This document shows, one piece after another, positions 21,714-32,590 of a stretch of DNA of 64,000 nt. The position numbers were made by a program, and so were the translations under genes. Numbering within the stretch: position 1 is the stretch's first letter; each line of letters starts with the position of its first letter. The notes beneath the pieces are model-generated. The model saw only the letters and a list, made by a program, of their open reading frames with translations, did no database searches and was not told the DNA's origin. The DNA is from Powellomyces hirtus (taxonomy: Eukaryota > Chytridiomycota > Chytridiomycetes > Spizellomycetales > Powellomycetaceae): the NCBI GenBank assembly GCA_025526995.1, contig JAHLKG010000022.1:186001-250000 (forward strand), given 5' to 3'.

Positions 21714-23934
21714 ATGGGAGATTCCCCACCGTTTGAGCGGAAGTCTGTGGTGCGGCGAGCAGCTGCTCTTGACTTCTTGACAAACATCAGCCTCGGCTAC
21801 GAAAAGGAAAAGCCGGCGCTTTCAGACCCAATCCCGATTCGAGATGATATAGCAGGCTTGAAAAATCATGAGGAAGACAATGTCAATGTCAATAGCAAAG
21901 AGTTTCCGCCAGTTCGATTCATTGAACGTGCCTATGGCGAGAAGGAGAAGGCCGCCATAGACTTCCTCACCAACATATCACTCGATTTGTCGGTGCAGCG
22001 AGCAGACGGAGACACATCTCAGGAAGTGCATACATTCATTCCCAATGTTGTTGCGGCTGGGAACAGTTATTCTTCGACTCAGTTCCCAGACTTGGGAACA
22101 AGTTTTGGTCGGACAAGCGATAGTAAGTGTGTGCGGTTCTCGCACAAGAGGAGCGTTCTAAATGTCAGCACATGTGCAAAATTGTCAATACATGTATCTT
22201 TAATGCAAATTACAGTGTCCAAAACCTTCTTCCCGCCGGCGTATCAGATTTATTCTGGAGAGGTGATTTCCAAACAACGGACAAGCACCTCACGGAGGTC
22301 GTCAGTTGATGTAACGGGATCAGCAAGATTCTCAAATACGATGCTTGACCATCGGATAATGCTGACCACCGCTTCTGTGAGCGCATAAAGAGCGACTTTC
22401 TCAACACTTGTGCAGCGGATGCTGACTGATCGATACATTGATTCAGGGCGTTCCGTTGTCTGTTTTCTCAGTGATATCCTACAGAGATGAGAAGTTGAGG
22501 CCGAAACGCCGACGAACTCGATCATCCAAGTACTTTGGACGGGATTACTTGTGAGTGAGACGTGTGAGGCCCATCACCTTCCGATCAGGATGCTGACATG
22601 CTTCATGTCGCAGTGAGAAGATTAAACTCAACATAGACATAGAGGCCGTAAAGCGGCGGAAGGTCGGTAGCACGTCTTCTGTCAAATCATTTGCGCGCAC
22701 CATCTGATTCTTCAGATTTGCAGTTTGCTCAATCCTTCGGAAGTCTTCTGGAACCGGCTTTAACCTTGGAGTATGTGTACATCTCGCATCTGCAACTCAA
22801 GTGGGAGGTTGCTTACCGCTCCCATCGCTTCCCCCTTGCAGGCCGAAGTCATTAGAGAACTCACTATACCATCCCTTCTTCTTGGACGATCCCGAACTGA
22901 AGACGGGAAAGCATCGGACTGTTATCACCCTCCCATGCTTTGTGGTAAGGAATCTCCCCTCCTCCTGCTATACATAGCAATAATGCTGATATCGCCCCTG
23001 CCATCCAATGTCCCCAGAGCTCTATCATTCAATACAGCAAGCCCTCGGATATCAAGAAGGAGCTGAATGAGCGGTTCAGAGATACCCATCCGACCGTCGA
23101 CCCAACTCTCACGTTGACGCAGATACGCAGGCTGAAAGACCGGCTTTTGAGAATCGGTGAAATGCAGGTATGTGACAGTTGCGCTGTATCTCAGCTAACA
23201 TCCTCCAGACGACCTTCAACTCATTGCATTATGTTTATAGGATTTGGAACTCTCTAGCGTTGCCTGCGCATATGTTTATTTTGAAAAGCTGGTTTTGAAG
23301 GTACTTAGCTTGCCTCCCGCCGCCAACGCGTTTCTAATGTCTCCATCCCCATTTCTTGTACGCTTTACTCACGTTTGCCCTCTCAGAACATGGTGAACAA
23401 GGAGAGCCGTAGACTAGTAGCAGGTACGCCGCTGCTGCGAGTATGAAAGCGCCGCATATATGATACCTGACACTTGTCTCTCGCTCAGCCGCCTGTTTGC
23501 TATTGGCTGCAAAAGTGAATGATCCGAAAGAAGTGGACTACACGAAGCTACTAGAGGTACAGTTGCCACAATTTATTCAAAGGGAGATCTCCAGCAGGGG
23601 AGTTGCATTCCAACAATCGCTTTGCACGTGTTTTAGGCGATGGAAAAAGTCCTGGACGTTTCCAAAAAGGAAGTTCTCGCTAATGAATTCCTCATCTACA
23701 CCGCCCTCGAGTTCACCCTCTACATCCCTCTTTGGGAGGTCATGCCTCACTTGGAGCGAGTCGTAGAAGCTTCCGGTTCGTGCCAATAAACAACGCCAGC
23801 CGTTTTCGTTTCATACCTCACTGATATGCGTGTTTTGTTTGTATGATGCAGCCACCCACAAAACTATCGACGAATATGTTGGGGAAAACAATTTCTTTGT
23901 TCACCTGTTTCGAGACCGGGGACACGATTTCTAA
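21714..23934 (+). CDS. CABLES: CABLES-like cyclin-box protein (CDK5/ABL1 enzyme substrate family)
   Basis: Twelve exons: 21714-22122, 22216-22376, 22447-22550, 22614-22662, 22724-22770, 22842-22944, 23018-23167, 23241-23300, 23387-23423, 23489-23556, 23637-23775 and 23852-23934, giving 469 aa. Animal CABLES proteins link cyclin-dependent kinases to tyrosine kinases through a C-terminal cyclin-like domain. The diagnostic N-terminal motif appears twice: AAALDFLTNISLG (residue about 17) and KAAIDFLTNISLDL (about 80). Then come GVPLSVFSVISY, FFLDDPELKTGKHRTVITLP, YSKPSDIKKELNERF, LTLTQIRRLKDRLL, SSVACAYVYFEKLVLK, ACLLLAAKVNDPKEV, and FTLYIPLWEVMPHLERVVEA. All match the CABLES order. What it partners with in a fungus is unknown. 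Intron 1 (93 bp) is open in frame, so retention would not stop translation. Confidence 0.9.
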
Positions 23935-24099
23935 TGCCCGGTTGATCGTGATTGGGTTGTGAACCAAACTCGTCCATTATGGCTATCACGTTTTAGCCTT
24001 GTCTGCATGTTTCCATGTATAGGGAAAGGTGGAAGATTTGTACATAGATTCAATGCTTGGAATATTTTGTAACAGCATTGTGCACCCATATAACGTGAA

Positions 24100-24119
24100 G
24101 GGTTAGGGTTAGGGTTAGG
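24100..24119 (+). repeat. Interstitial telomere-type repeat (TTAGGG units)
   Basis: Just over three perfect tandem copies of the GGGTTA unit (20 bp) lie in the 307-bp gap between the convergent CABLES and gamma-COP stop codons. TTAGGG is the telomere repeat of animals and many fungi. The flanks are ordinary genic DNA, so this is an internal tract, not a chromosome end. Confidence 0.8.
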
Positions 24120-24241
24120 CGTGCTTCCAGCGTCAAATAGTTTTCAATGTCGAAATCATCAAGGCAAAATTAGCCCTTGCCAGAAGTTGGGTCGTCGTCC
24201 AGTCAGAAAAGATCAAAATGTATTTACGCATTCTCATAAAA

Positions 24242-27200
24242 TCAGCATACAGCGTCCACGATCGTCCGTGCAACGTTTTCGTCTTTGCACCGCGCAGCCA
24301 CTTCGACGGTGACACCCTCTCCACCAATGACCATTCTGCACCGTGCGAGCACCTTGGCGCCACCAACGTACACACCGCTCATCAAAAGAGTGTGCGTCGT
24401 AGCCTTGTCTGGCACGTTGTCGGTCCCGTCGATGGCGAGCATACCTAGAATCTGTAACAGATTTTGTACGGCAGCTGAACGCAGGAAAAGAAAGCGTTAG
24501 ATAAAGAATTGAAAGCGTACTTTCCTGAAAAACCTTTCGCACCTCTAATATTGGCCACATTAGTCAATTGATATGTTTCCAGAACCTCGGCTGATTCTCC
24601 CAATTCCTCCCAGTTCCTCCTGAAATCGACCACGTAGCTCGGCAGCACATAATCCGCAACCACCAGCTCTACGTCCTCGATCTGATACTCATCCTCGTAG
24701 CCTTCTCCTTCATCTACTTCGCCGGTGTTAGGGTCGCAATCCTTCACGAAGTATTGCAAAGAACTGGAGAAAACTGCAGAAGGACTTGTGCCATCCGCGC
24801 GTCTGAACACCACGTAGGCGGTTCCTGGTATGTCGTACACTAGCTGGGCAATGGGAATCGAGGTTTCCAATGCCAGTTCATCCGCGCCCTCGTCCTCAAT
24901 GGGCTTCAACACAATGTTCAGTTTTTCCAGTACGGAGTCGTTGAGCGTATTTCGGCAGTCAAATTGGAAAACGACGTGAGAAGTGAAGATATGTTTGACC
25001 GCAGTGACAACATATTCCGTTTCGGATTCCGTAAGAGCGACCGGGCTGGACGATTTGAACAGAGGTCCGAGCTGAGACAGTTGAGGAATCTTCTCCATGG
25101 CAGCAGCGTATCCAGCTTGCGCGTCGCCGGAAGAGGGAGCAGCTCGTTGACCAACAGCGGCAGAGGACGTGCCCAGAGCTGCGGCAGCGCTGCGCAATGT
25201 GGGAGAAGTAAGCTCTGCAGCAGCGGTAATAGCACCTAAACAAGCGGGGCCATTAGTCATCAAACATGCTAAGATGCTTTCCGGGTTCACAACGTACGGG
25301 ACGTTTCCGCATATTCTTGCTCTTTGGTTACTAGTGGGGTACTGGAGATGTCGAACGCCTGAGAGTGGGCACCCTGATCGTTGAGATAATGCACAAGGTT
25401 TCTTTCTAAGGATGCCCAGCTGAAAGTGCTCTCTGCAATGCAATGGCTATCAGCCGCACTCCAATTTTGAGTAATGGGGAAATTCACCGTACCGTTCGCG
25501 ACATATCTCTTGCAGAGATCGTCACTGTCAATGATCCTCAGGTACATAATGGCACGATCTCTGACTTCGTCTTCATTGTCATCGAGACATCGTGTGAGAA
25601 GAATCTTCACTCTGTCTCGCAATTCTGGGATATTTACGGCGAAGCGCGCCAATGCCGTAACGGCCGCAGCTCGCACAGTTGCGTTCTCCAGAATAACTCG
25701 ATTGTAGATATACCGAATGTATTTGGAAGCTTTCGGTGTTTTGGGGCCCTCAGTTCCGAGGAGGTGCAGAATTCGGACAGCGAGTTTGTTGAATTCGCAG
25801 TCCTCGATAAACTCGCAAAGGTGGGAGAGAGCTGCATAAGGAAGCTGTGATGTAAGCGATACAGGAACTGGGCAGTAAGGGGAGGCAGGAGCCTGACTAT
25901 CTTACCAAACTCCTTGGATTCCGGAATATGATGCACAATATCGAAGATTGCTTCGACGATGGCGCGTTTGTATTCGTAACCTCCCTCATCGCGCAGCACG
26001 TTTGACAGGAAGTTCAGCATCAGGGATTGTTTGGCGGGGAACTTCAAGCACAGAGATCGGATGGCTTCGATGACGATGATCTTGAATTCATCCGAGATCT
26101 CGTTCATAAAACCAGTGATTTGCTTCATGAGACGGTCCACGCTCGCCTCGTTACCAGTCTGCAGAAGGGCGATGTTTTAATCTCATAAGTCTAGCAGATT
26201 CCTCAAATATGGCTGTCGGCAAACCTTCAGGAGGGTCGTTATCGCAAAAGTAGCCACGCTTCGGTTCGGGTCGGTAATGAGATTTTCCATGTCGAGGTTA
26301 CAGGGGAAGACCGCAGCGGGATGCGTGAGTGCTAGTTTGTTCAGCGTGCGGATTGCAGCAAAGCGGAGTGTTGGCTTGTGGTTGACCAACATCAATTGTA
26401 GGGCTGTGCCCTCGCGTTAATCTTGCGAACCTACATAACACACCAAATTACAACGAAACTCACCTGACACCGCCGGGAACAGTTCTGTGCTGCTAACGTC
26501 CCGCAAATTGCAGATTGCGCGTGCTGCTTCATAGACTACCATATCGTGCTTATGCCTCAACCAGCCTTCCAGCAAATCATACAACGATCGAGAACTAATG
26601 GTCGATAATAATCAGGTCAGTGCCTGGCCACGTTTTTCATCTTTCAACCGCATCTTTTTTCGCATTACCCTGGTTCCTCATCTTCCATGATTTTGCATGC
26701 GTATCTAATCAGCATACAGTACGCCAATGGAGATCTCAGCGATCCCTTCGAGTAGTTCTGTACGAGTTTGATAACAGCCATCCGGTCGTGCTGTCGAATT
26801 TGGTACAGAAGCCCAAGTGCGTGGTACTGCGTTATGGCACCCTTGCTGTTGCAAGCTTCCTGCACTTCGTTTGCCCATCGCCGTACCGCCTCCTTGTTGG
26901 CGTTGAACAGGTGAAGAGATGACACGAGAGCTCCACTAGATACATTTGGTTGTTTATCAACAATGAATTGCTTCAGAGGACGTTCAATTGTGGCCAACAT
27001 AGAGCTCTAATGTCCACAATCAGAAAAGTTCAGTCACATTGAAAGCGGAAGCTTGTGCATCTGAGGTTGGAAACTCACATCCGTGATGCGAGCGAGCGCC
27101 CTGATCGCATTGGCTCTGTAAATCACGTCAGACTTTCCGGTCATGTCACGCATGAGACTGGAGGTAACCATAATGACATCCTCGGCGATGGTCGACAGCT

Positions 27201-27823
27201 CCTTGATGAGAAGATACACCATTTGCCGCAGTGGAATCTGTAAAGCAACCCAAGTCGGGTTAGCGGTTGCGGGGACGGGTGTGAGACTGCTGGTCAGCAG
27301 CATAATACTGCGCGCTAATCACTCGCTTCGAAAAGAGGCAGAGATGCGCGCTCACAAGATAAGAAACTGGAACACGCGAAAGCTCACAATACATGATCCG
27401 TTCACCAAACGCAAGGCCACACTCCGCCCGCCCATTGCGAACGAGACCTTTCCCGTGCTGCAAAGCCTCCACATTCCCCCTCTTTCCACCGTGCCGCCGG
27501 GATCGTTCTACGTACATCCTGCGCTTGGAACAGTTTTGTGATTGAAAAGAATGTCTCAGTTGCTTCTTTGGTTTGGAAGACCTCCGATTGGTAAAGGAGG
27601 AACACGATCTTGGTTAAGATGAGTCTGCATTTTCGCGGGTTTATCGGTGTTTCATTGAACGCGCGCGCTTCTTGCAGCACTGTGGATTTGTCGATGTGAT
27701 AAAAGAGGCCCGAATCTGAATGAAGCCGGTAGGAAGATGGGAGTCAGGCATGGGCTTTGGCACCGACATTCTGACGTGGTGCCTTTTACCGCCGGAATCT
27801 TCGTCCTTCTTCCCCATGTTCAT
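24242..27823 (-). CDS. SEC21: Coatomer subunit gamma (gamma-COP)
   Basis: Ten exons on the - strand: 27823-27790, 27715-27516, 27237-27079, 27006-26669, 26594-26464, 26403-26225, 26158-25906, 25831-25298, 25235-24543 and 24474-24242, giving 917 aa, the family's normal length. Gamma-COP is part of the COPI coat that buds Golgi-to-ER vesicles and contacts ARF1 and dilysine cargo. The alpha-solenoid trunk is evident ([85 protein letters not shown] repeats), then a Ser/Ala linker, then the appendage ([35 protein letters not shown]). The start is the ATG at 27823 ([11 protein letters not shown]), with a second in-frame ATG 6 bp on. A 540-bp gap separates it from the divergent eIF4E2 gene. Confidence 0.95.
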
Positions 27824-28363
27824 GTCGTGACGACCCACACGTCAGATAAGATGGAGTGATCTCAAAACAATCTCCAAAGATGTTCCGCACGAGAAGGATC
27901 GGACAGAAAGCTTGCAAGGTTACAATGGAATGAGACCTTCAGCGAGAGCAGGAATCCCGAGAAACACGCCAGCCCAGCGTCCAACGGCCAACGGCGGCTC
28001 ACACTTTGCATTCCACGTAGGCTCTGCTGAGGCGCTGAACACGTGACACCGCTTATGACTTCTTCCAATCCAAACAATCCATTCACGTGCGCGTTTTGGC
28101 TTGGTTGGTTTGGTTGGTTGGCTGACTTGCAGCCTCGAAGATAATACCTGAAAGTGCAAAACCTACGAAATCCCCAAAACTTCAACAGATCAGTCAACAG
28201 ATCACCGCTAATCACACATACAGCAACTCTTGTTCTTGACTTGGTACGTTATTGGGCACACCCCGCAGTCTCAGATTCTTATTGTGGCGGCCAACAAATC
28301 CTCAACTGTTTCGATTTCGTTCTAGTACAAACATCGCATACCCCTCACAATATACACAATACA
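27824..28363. promoter_or_regulatory. Shared upstream region of gamma-COP and eIF4E2
   Basis: 540 bp between divergent start codons, with a run of TTGG repeats near 28100-28120. No coding exon or known box is recognised. Confidence 0.4.
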
Positions 28364-29255
28364 ATGGCCGCAGTCACAGCAAATGGAACTTGGTATGTTG
28401 AGGCTGCTGAGGCGGAGGATATGAGCACACAGTTCCTGGACGATTGGTCCAACTTTGAAAGAAGAACATTCATGATCTGTTTTGTGCTGATCATACTCTT
28501 TTTTTTTGGGAACAGGACTGCCGCAACCTCCAGTCCACAACACCCGCTACGCTATCCATGGGTCTTCTGGTATGTGCTACGTGTTTCAATTCGAGGATCA
28601 CTTGCAGGTTTACTAACAATAAATGTTAGGTTTATGCACCGAGAACCTGGATCAAAAATAGAAAACTACAACAACGCAATCAAAAAGATCTCTACTTTTG
28701 CCACTGTGGAGGAATTCTGGGGAGTGTACAATAGGCTGACACGGCCGATGGATCTGCACAACATCAGCGACTACCATCTGTTCAAGCAGGGTATCCGGCC
28801 AATTTGGGAGGTACAACAGCATCTGAATCTCTGGAGCGAGAGGGGACTATGGACTCATTTCATGTGCTTTAGGACAATCTCAACGGTGGAAAATGGATCG
28901 TACGATTGAAAAAGGGGCTGGCCTCGCGATACTGGGAAAGTTTGGTTATGGCAATGATTGGCGATCAGTTCGATGTGGGAGGCGAGATATGCGGGGCTGT
29001 CATCTCGATAAGACATAGCGAGGACATCTTGTCACTGTGGAATCAATCGGCGGACGACGGTCGGGTAAACTTGCGCATAAGGTGACTTACCTGTCGAACC
29101 CTCAATTTTGACCTTATCGATCTGACCCCCGCGAATTTAGGGACACGCTAAAACGGGTACTCAACCTTCCCACAAACTGCATAATGGAATACAAGGCGCA
29201 CAAGTCGTCTGTAGCGGACAACAGCAGCTTCCGCAACACAGATCTTTACCTTTAA
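28364..29255 (+). CDS. eIF4E2/4EHP-like cap-binding protein
   Basis: Five exons: 28364-28392, 28516-28569, 28630-28810, 28873-29081 and 29141-29255, giving 195 aa. The sequence follows animal 4EHP closely: HPLRYPWVFW, FATVEEFWGVYNRL, SDYHLFKQGIRPIWE, GGKWIVRLKKGLASRYWE, GGEICGAVISIRHSEDILSL and RDTLKRVLNLPTNCIMEYK. 4EHP binds the mRNA cap but not eIF4G well and represses translation. Of the two cap-stacking positions, the first is Trp (YPW) and the second is Tyr (ENY); animal 4EHP usually has Tyr at both, so the class is mixed. The first intron (28393-28515) is a multiple of three without stops. Read as coding it gives a false hydrophobic stretch from its polypyrimidine tract, so I treat it as an intron. 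Confidence 0.88.
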
Positions 29256-29487
29256 TATGATTTTTTTTATCATCTTTCTCTCTGCAATCACGAAGCTTCG
29301 ATGACGTCAGAATCACGTCCAACTGAATCATATCTTCTAATTGAAACCACACCGGTTGCATAAGACTCTTTGGTTGACATAACTATTACAGCATCTATAT
29401 ACGATCTATGCCATCAATCCGAACTATCACTTCTGTGCACCATCTTTCTATATATCCTTATGCACGCAGCAGGTCCTGGTAGTAGGA

Positions 29488-31776
29488 TCATGTTCTACGG
29501 ATCCTCCTGCTTGATGGCGCGTTGGCATCCACACTGATCGAGTAAGTACCCGCCTTTTGACTTTCGCGCTTCCAGTCAACAGGTCCTATCAGCTTGTCCA
29601 TGGCGTGCGCCAACCGGATCACGCTCCTGAGTGGTATTGTCGGCTGCACCCGTGTCACGTCGCGGAACACCATCATCAAGGCGCGCGCTTCTAACCACTC
29701 TCGGGACAGCTTAGGAAGCAAGGGCTTGTTTGACCATAGATCGTCGGCCAGAGACAGGAGGGCAGAGGCGATGGACGTTGCGGCCATGTCACTCGGAAGA
29801 GAGGTGGCATGCATGGCAGATGGAGCAGAGGGATGTTGGACGGCATGTGGGGACTCGGCGGCGGTCTTCTCTGTTCCAGCGTTCTCCTGCGTAGCGCTGG
29901 TGACCGGTTCAGACGCATTGGCGGTATCGGCGCTTGAAGTCTTGTCTCCTTTGCTATGTTGCAGCTGTTCAAGCATCGGAGCAAATCGGCTGGCGTCTGT
30001 GTGGACGGGTTCGTTTTCCTTCACAATCTGAGGGGGCAGCGCACCTCGTAGCAGCAAAATATCCAAGGTTTTGTAGTCAGGGCTGATTTTGCGTCCCACG
30101 AACTCTGTCTCGTAGACAGTGGACACCACTTCAGCGACGTCCATACCCGCGCGCAGATGCGCGTGCAAGAGCTGATTGGAGACGTCTGTGCGAATCTGTA
30201 TGCATTTCTCCGCGTCCCCGTAGATGCTCTTGACAATCTCCAGCATCGCAGTCGGGTTGGCGAGAAGCCAGACCTGAGCGCGTAACACGATCGCAACGCC
30301 CGTCGCCTCTGGCGTAATGTGTCTTCTGCGCATTTCCCAATACCACTCGACCGCCCCCTCCGGATCTCCGCGGACCTCATGTGCCCGCATCAGAGCGCGA
30401 TAGGTGTTGCGATTGGGGTTGATGCCTTCTTGCCGTAGACGGTCGTACATTTCTCTCGCTTTGGCGACATTGCCTTCACCGCCATAAGCGTTTATCAGAA
30501 CCGAATAGGGAGCGGCGGCCGGTTTGATGCCGTTGCTGACCATCTCCGCGAAACATTCCTCCACTTTCCTTACATCGCCTCTGCGTCGGTAGGCGTCCAT
30601 CAATGTCGTGAATGTGACGACATCCGGATTGATCTCGTTCGACTTCATTTCCGTGTAGAGCAAAACGGCACTCTCCAAATCGTTGGCCTTGCCGTACATT
30701 TCGAGCATGGTATTGTAAGTGAAGATGTCCGGTGCACAGTGAGATCTCCATGGCACAGAATTAGAATCCTCTTTCATCCGTAGAACCAACGCAACGGCTT
30801 CATCCGCCATTCCAGCCTTGGCGTACGCATCGATAAGCACGTTATACGTGATGATGTTGGGGCTGATTTTGTTCCGATCGAGCTGGTCGAGGAGATGTTG
30901 CATCTCTTTGATGTTCCCGGCCTTTCTATACGCCATCATAAGTGAGTTGAAAATCCTGATGTGCGGCCTTTCGCCGGTCTTCAGGCACTCCTCCGTCAGG
31001 GCAATCGCGCCGGCAATGTCATTACCGGCGGCGCGAGCTTTGATGAGCGCCGCAAAAGTTTCAATGTTGGGTTGAATATCCTTGCGCTGCATCAATGCTT
31101 GGAATACTCGTTCAGCTGGTTCCAGGGCGCCTTCTTTCGAATAGAGTTGAATGCTCCTGTTGTACAGCGCCAACGCGGGCGTTGCGCCATCCTCGAATAT
31201 CATCTCCCAGACTTTGACCATTCCAGTTATGTTCTGCCGGCGCGCATACGCTTGAATCAGGATGTCGTAAATTTCGCTCGGTATGCGTGAGTCTACACTC
31301 TTGCGAACCCTCCGGTATTGCGTAAACAGGCTCTCCAGGAGCGCCATGTCGGCATCGCTAGGAATGTTTAACTGTTCTCTCCACAACAGGCGATTGCCGA
31401 GATTCTTCAGCAACTCAGCAAGATCCGCTTCCAGAATGACGTTCTCAGCTTTCTTTGTCGACAGCACTCGAAAGTTGGCAAACGCCACCGACCAATTCTT
31501 GTCCGCGACCGCCCTATGCAGCATATGAGCGGCCCGTTGCACATCCATGGGCGTATCTGCATTCATTACAAGAGTAGCGGGTCTCGGGCGATATGGGTCT
31601 TGTTTCTTTTGATGCTGATTCTTGGTGCCAGCAGCTTCGGCTTGGGTTTGCTTTTGCGCTCGAGCTGCGGCCCTCACGGCGCGCACGGAAATAGACCGTA
31701 ACTGGCATGTGGGGAACCGTCTGCAAGCTGGTAGCGTAGCTCGGCAGAGCGAAGCTGTCAAGGACGAGGGGTTCAT
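29488..31776 (-). CDS. PPR protein, mitochondrial
   Basis: A single exon of 762 aa. The N-terminus is a strong mitochondrial presequence (SLCRATLPACRRFPTCQLRS). PPR units run from about residue 165 to 520 and are close to consensus: ISPNIITYNVLIDAYAKAG, CAPDIFTYNTMLEMYGKA, INPDVVTFTTLMDAYRRRG, IKPAAAPYSVLINAYGGEG and INPNRNTYRALMRAHEVRG. After the repeats comes a Ser/Ala/Thr-rich linker (about 600-660), then a helical end (LVDWKRES-like region). This is the third PPR gene within 32 kb; it has clean repeats and could bind a defined RNA. Its target is not predictable here. It is divergent from the F-box-like gene with 223 bp between. Confidence 0.9.
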   Translation of the reverse strand: MNPSSLTASLCRATLPACRRFPTCQLRSISVRAVRAAARAQKQTQAEAAGTKNQHQKKQDPYRPRPATLVMNADTPMDVQRAAHMLHRAVADKNWSVAFANFRVLSTKKAENVILEADLAELLKNLGNRLLWREQLNIPSDADMALLESLFTQYRRVRKSVDSRIPSEIYDILIQAYARRQNITGMVKVWEMIFEDGATPALALYNRSIQLYSKEGALEPAERVFQALMQRKDIQPNIETFAALIKARAAGNDIAGAIALTEECLKTGERPHIRIFNSLMMAYRKAGNIKEMQHLLDQLDRNKISPNIITYNVLIDAYAKAGMADEAVALVLRMKEDSNSVPWRSHCAPDIFTYNTMLEMYGKANDLESAVLLYTEMKSNEINPDVVTFTTLMDAYRRRGDVRKVEECFAEMVSNGIKPAAAPYSVLINAYGGEGNVAKAREMYDRLRQEGINPNRNTYRALMRAHEVRGDPEGAVEWYWEMRRRHITPEATGVAIVLRAQVWLLANPTAMLEIVKSIYGDAEKCIQIRTDVSNQLLHAHLRAGMDVAEVVSTVYETEFVGRKISPDYKTLDILLLRGALPPQIVKENEPVHTDASRFAPMLEQLQHSKGDKTSSADTANASEPVTSATQENAGTEKTAAESPHAVQHPSAPSAMHATSLPSDMAATSIASALLSLADDLWSNKPLLPKLSREWLEARALMMVFRDVTRVQPTIPLRSVIRLAHAMDKLIGPVDWKRESQKAGTYSISVDANAPSSRRIRRT

Positions 31777-31999
31777 AGCTGCTTGGACCGTCTGAGAAGA
31801 AGGGGATTTCGCAGTAACCTACGAGGAGGAGATCAGCGTCTGGGTGCCTGGTATTTTCGACTGTGCTTTTTGTTGCTTGCGTAAGACGAGCGTGTCACCT
31901 TTTCCGACAATCTGCACGTCTCTCTTCACACCCCCCACAAATGCTCCATTTGCTCAAACTATAGACAAACTGCACAGCTTCAGCGCTGCATAAACCGTA

Positions 32000-32500
32000 A
32001 TGGACCCGCCATCCCTTCTATCCCTGTTCGATATAACCTCGGTCTCCGGTGGACGGGCTAAAACCCCAATAATAGACATAGTAGCCCAATTCCTCTCACC
32101 CCACGACATTCTGCGCCTAACACAGCTCAACAAAGCACTCCACTCCAAACGCCGGCATGCCTCCTCAGGTGAGCTGTGGTGGTTCCTCTCATTCCACACG
32201 CCACCAGGACGAGGAATGCGGCCCGCCGAACGACGGCGAGACTGGCGGCGACTCGTGATTGAGAAGTACGAGGCGGCTCAACTGGCCGCCCGCTCCCCGA
32301 CACCGGTTACCAAAACGTTTGTTGCAGAATCGCCCCACATGGGGGAGATCATGGAGCCATCCGAGCTTGCTCAGTATCATAGACCGAAATTAACCTCGGA
32401 AGAGAAAATGGAGGCAAGGATGTGGTATAAGGAGCTGAAGAATAAGAAAACGAGAGGAAAGGGCCCGGAGAGAGGGCTCAGAGAATTCTATGTGCTGTAG
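32000..32500 (+). CDS. Small F-box-like protein, function unknown
   Basis: A single exon of 166 aa with its own ATG and stop. Residues of about 20-60 (PIIDIVAQFLSPHDILRLTQ then LNKALHSKRRHA and ELWWFLSF) follow the F-box pattern of a short helix, LxxxDL-like turn, conserved CxxLN-type position and WR/WW motif, though it is weak. F-boxes recruit substrates to SCF ubiquitin ligases through Skp1. The rest is charged and helical with a Lys/Arg-rich end (KELKNKKTRGKGPERG). No substrate domain is visible. It could instead be a lineage-specific protein with a chance F-box resemblance. Confidence 0.6.
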   Translation: MDPPSLLSLFDITSVSGGRAKTPIIDIVAQFLSPHDILRLTQLNKALHSKRRHASSGELWWFLSFHTPPGRGMRPAERRRDWRRLVIEKYEAAQLAARSPTPVTKTFVAESPHMGEIMEPSELAQYHRPKLTSEEKMEARMWYKELKNKKTRGKGPERGLREFYVL

Positions 32501-32590
32501 CTCATGCCGGGGCACTTGCGTTTGTGCTTGTCCTCTGCGATATCACAGTCCGTCTTCCCCTTCTCATGCCGGGGCACCTGCGTTTGTGCG
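32501..32590 (+). repeat. Imperfect direct repeat downstream of the F-box-like gene
   Basis: A 28-bp segment beginning CTCATGCCGGGGCAC at 32501 recurs at 32563-32590 with one mismatch, 62 bp apart. It starts directly after the stop codon, so it lies in the 3' UTR. Confidence 0.7.

Noticed and set aside
28393..28515. Apparent transmembrane segment in the eIF4E2 protein
   Set aside because: The hydrophobic stretch is the translation of a T-run before an AG acceptor. Removing it as an intron restores the 4EHP alignment.
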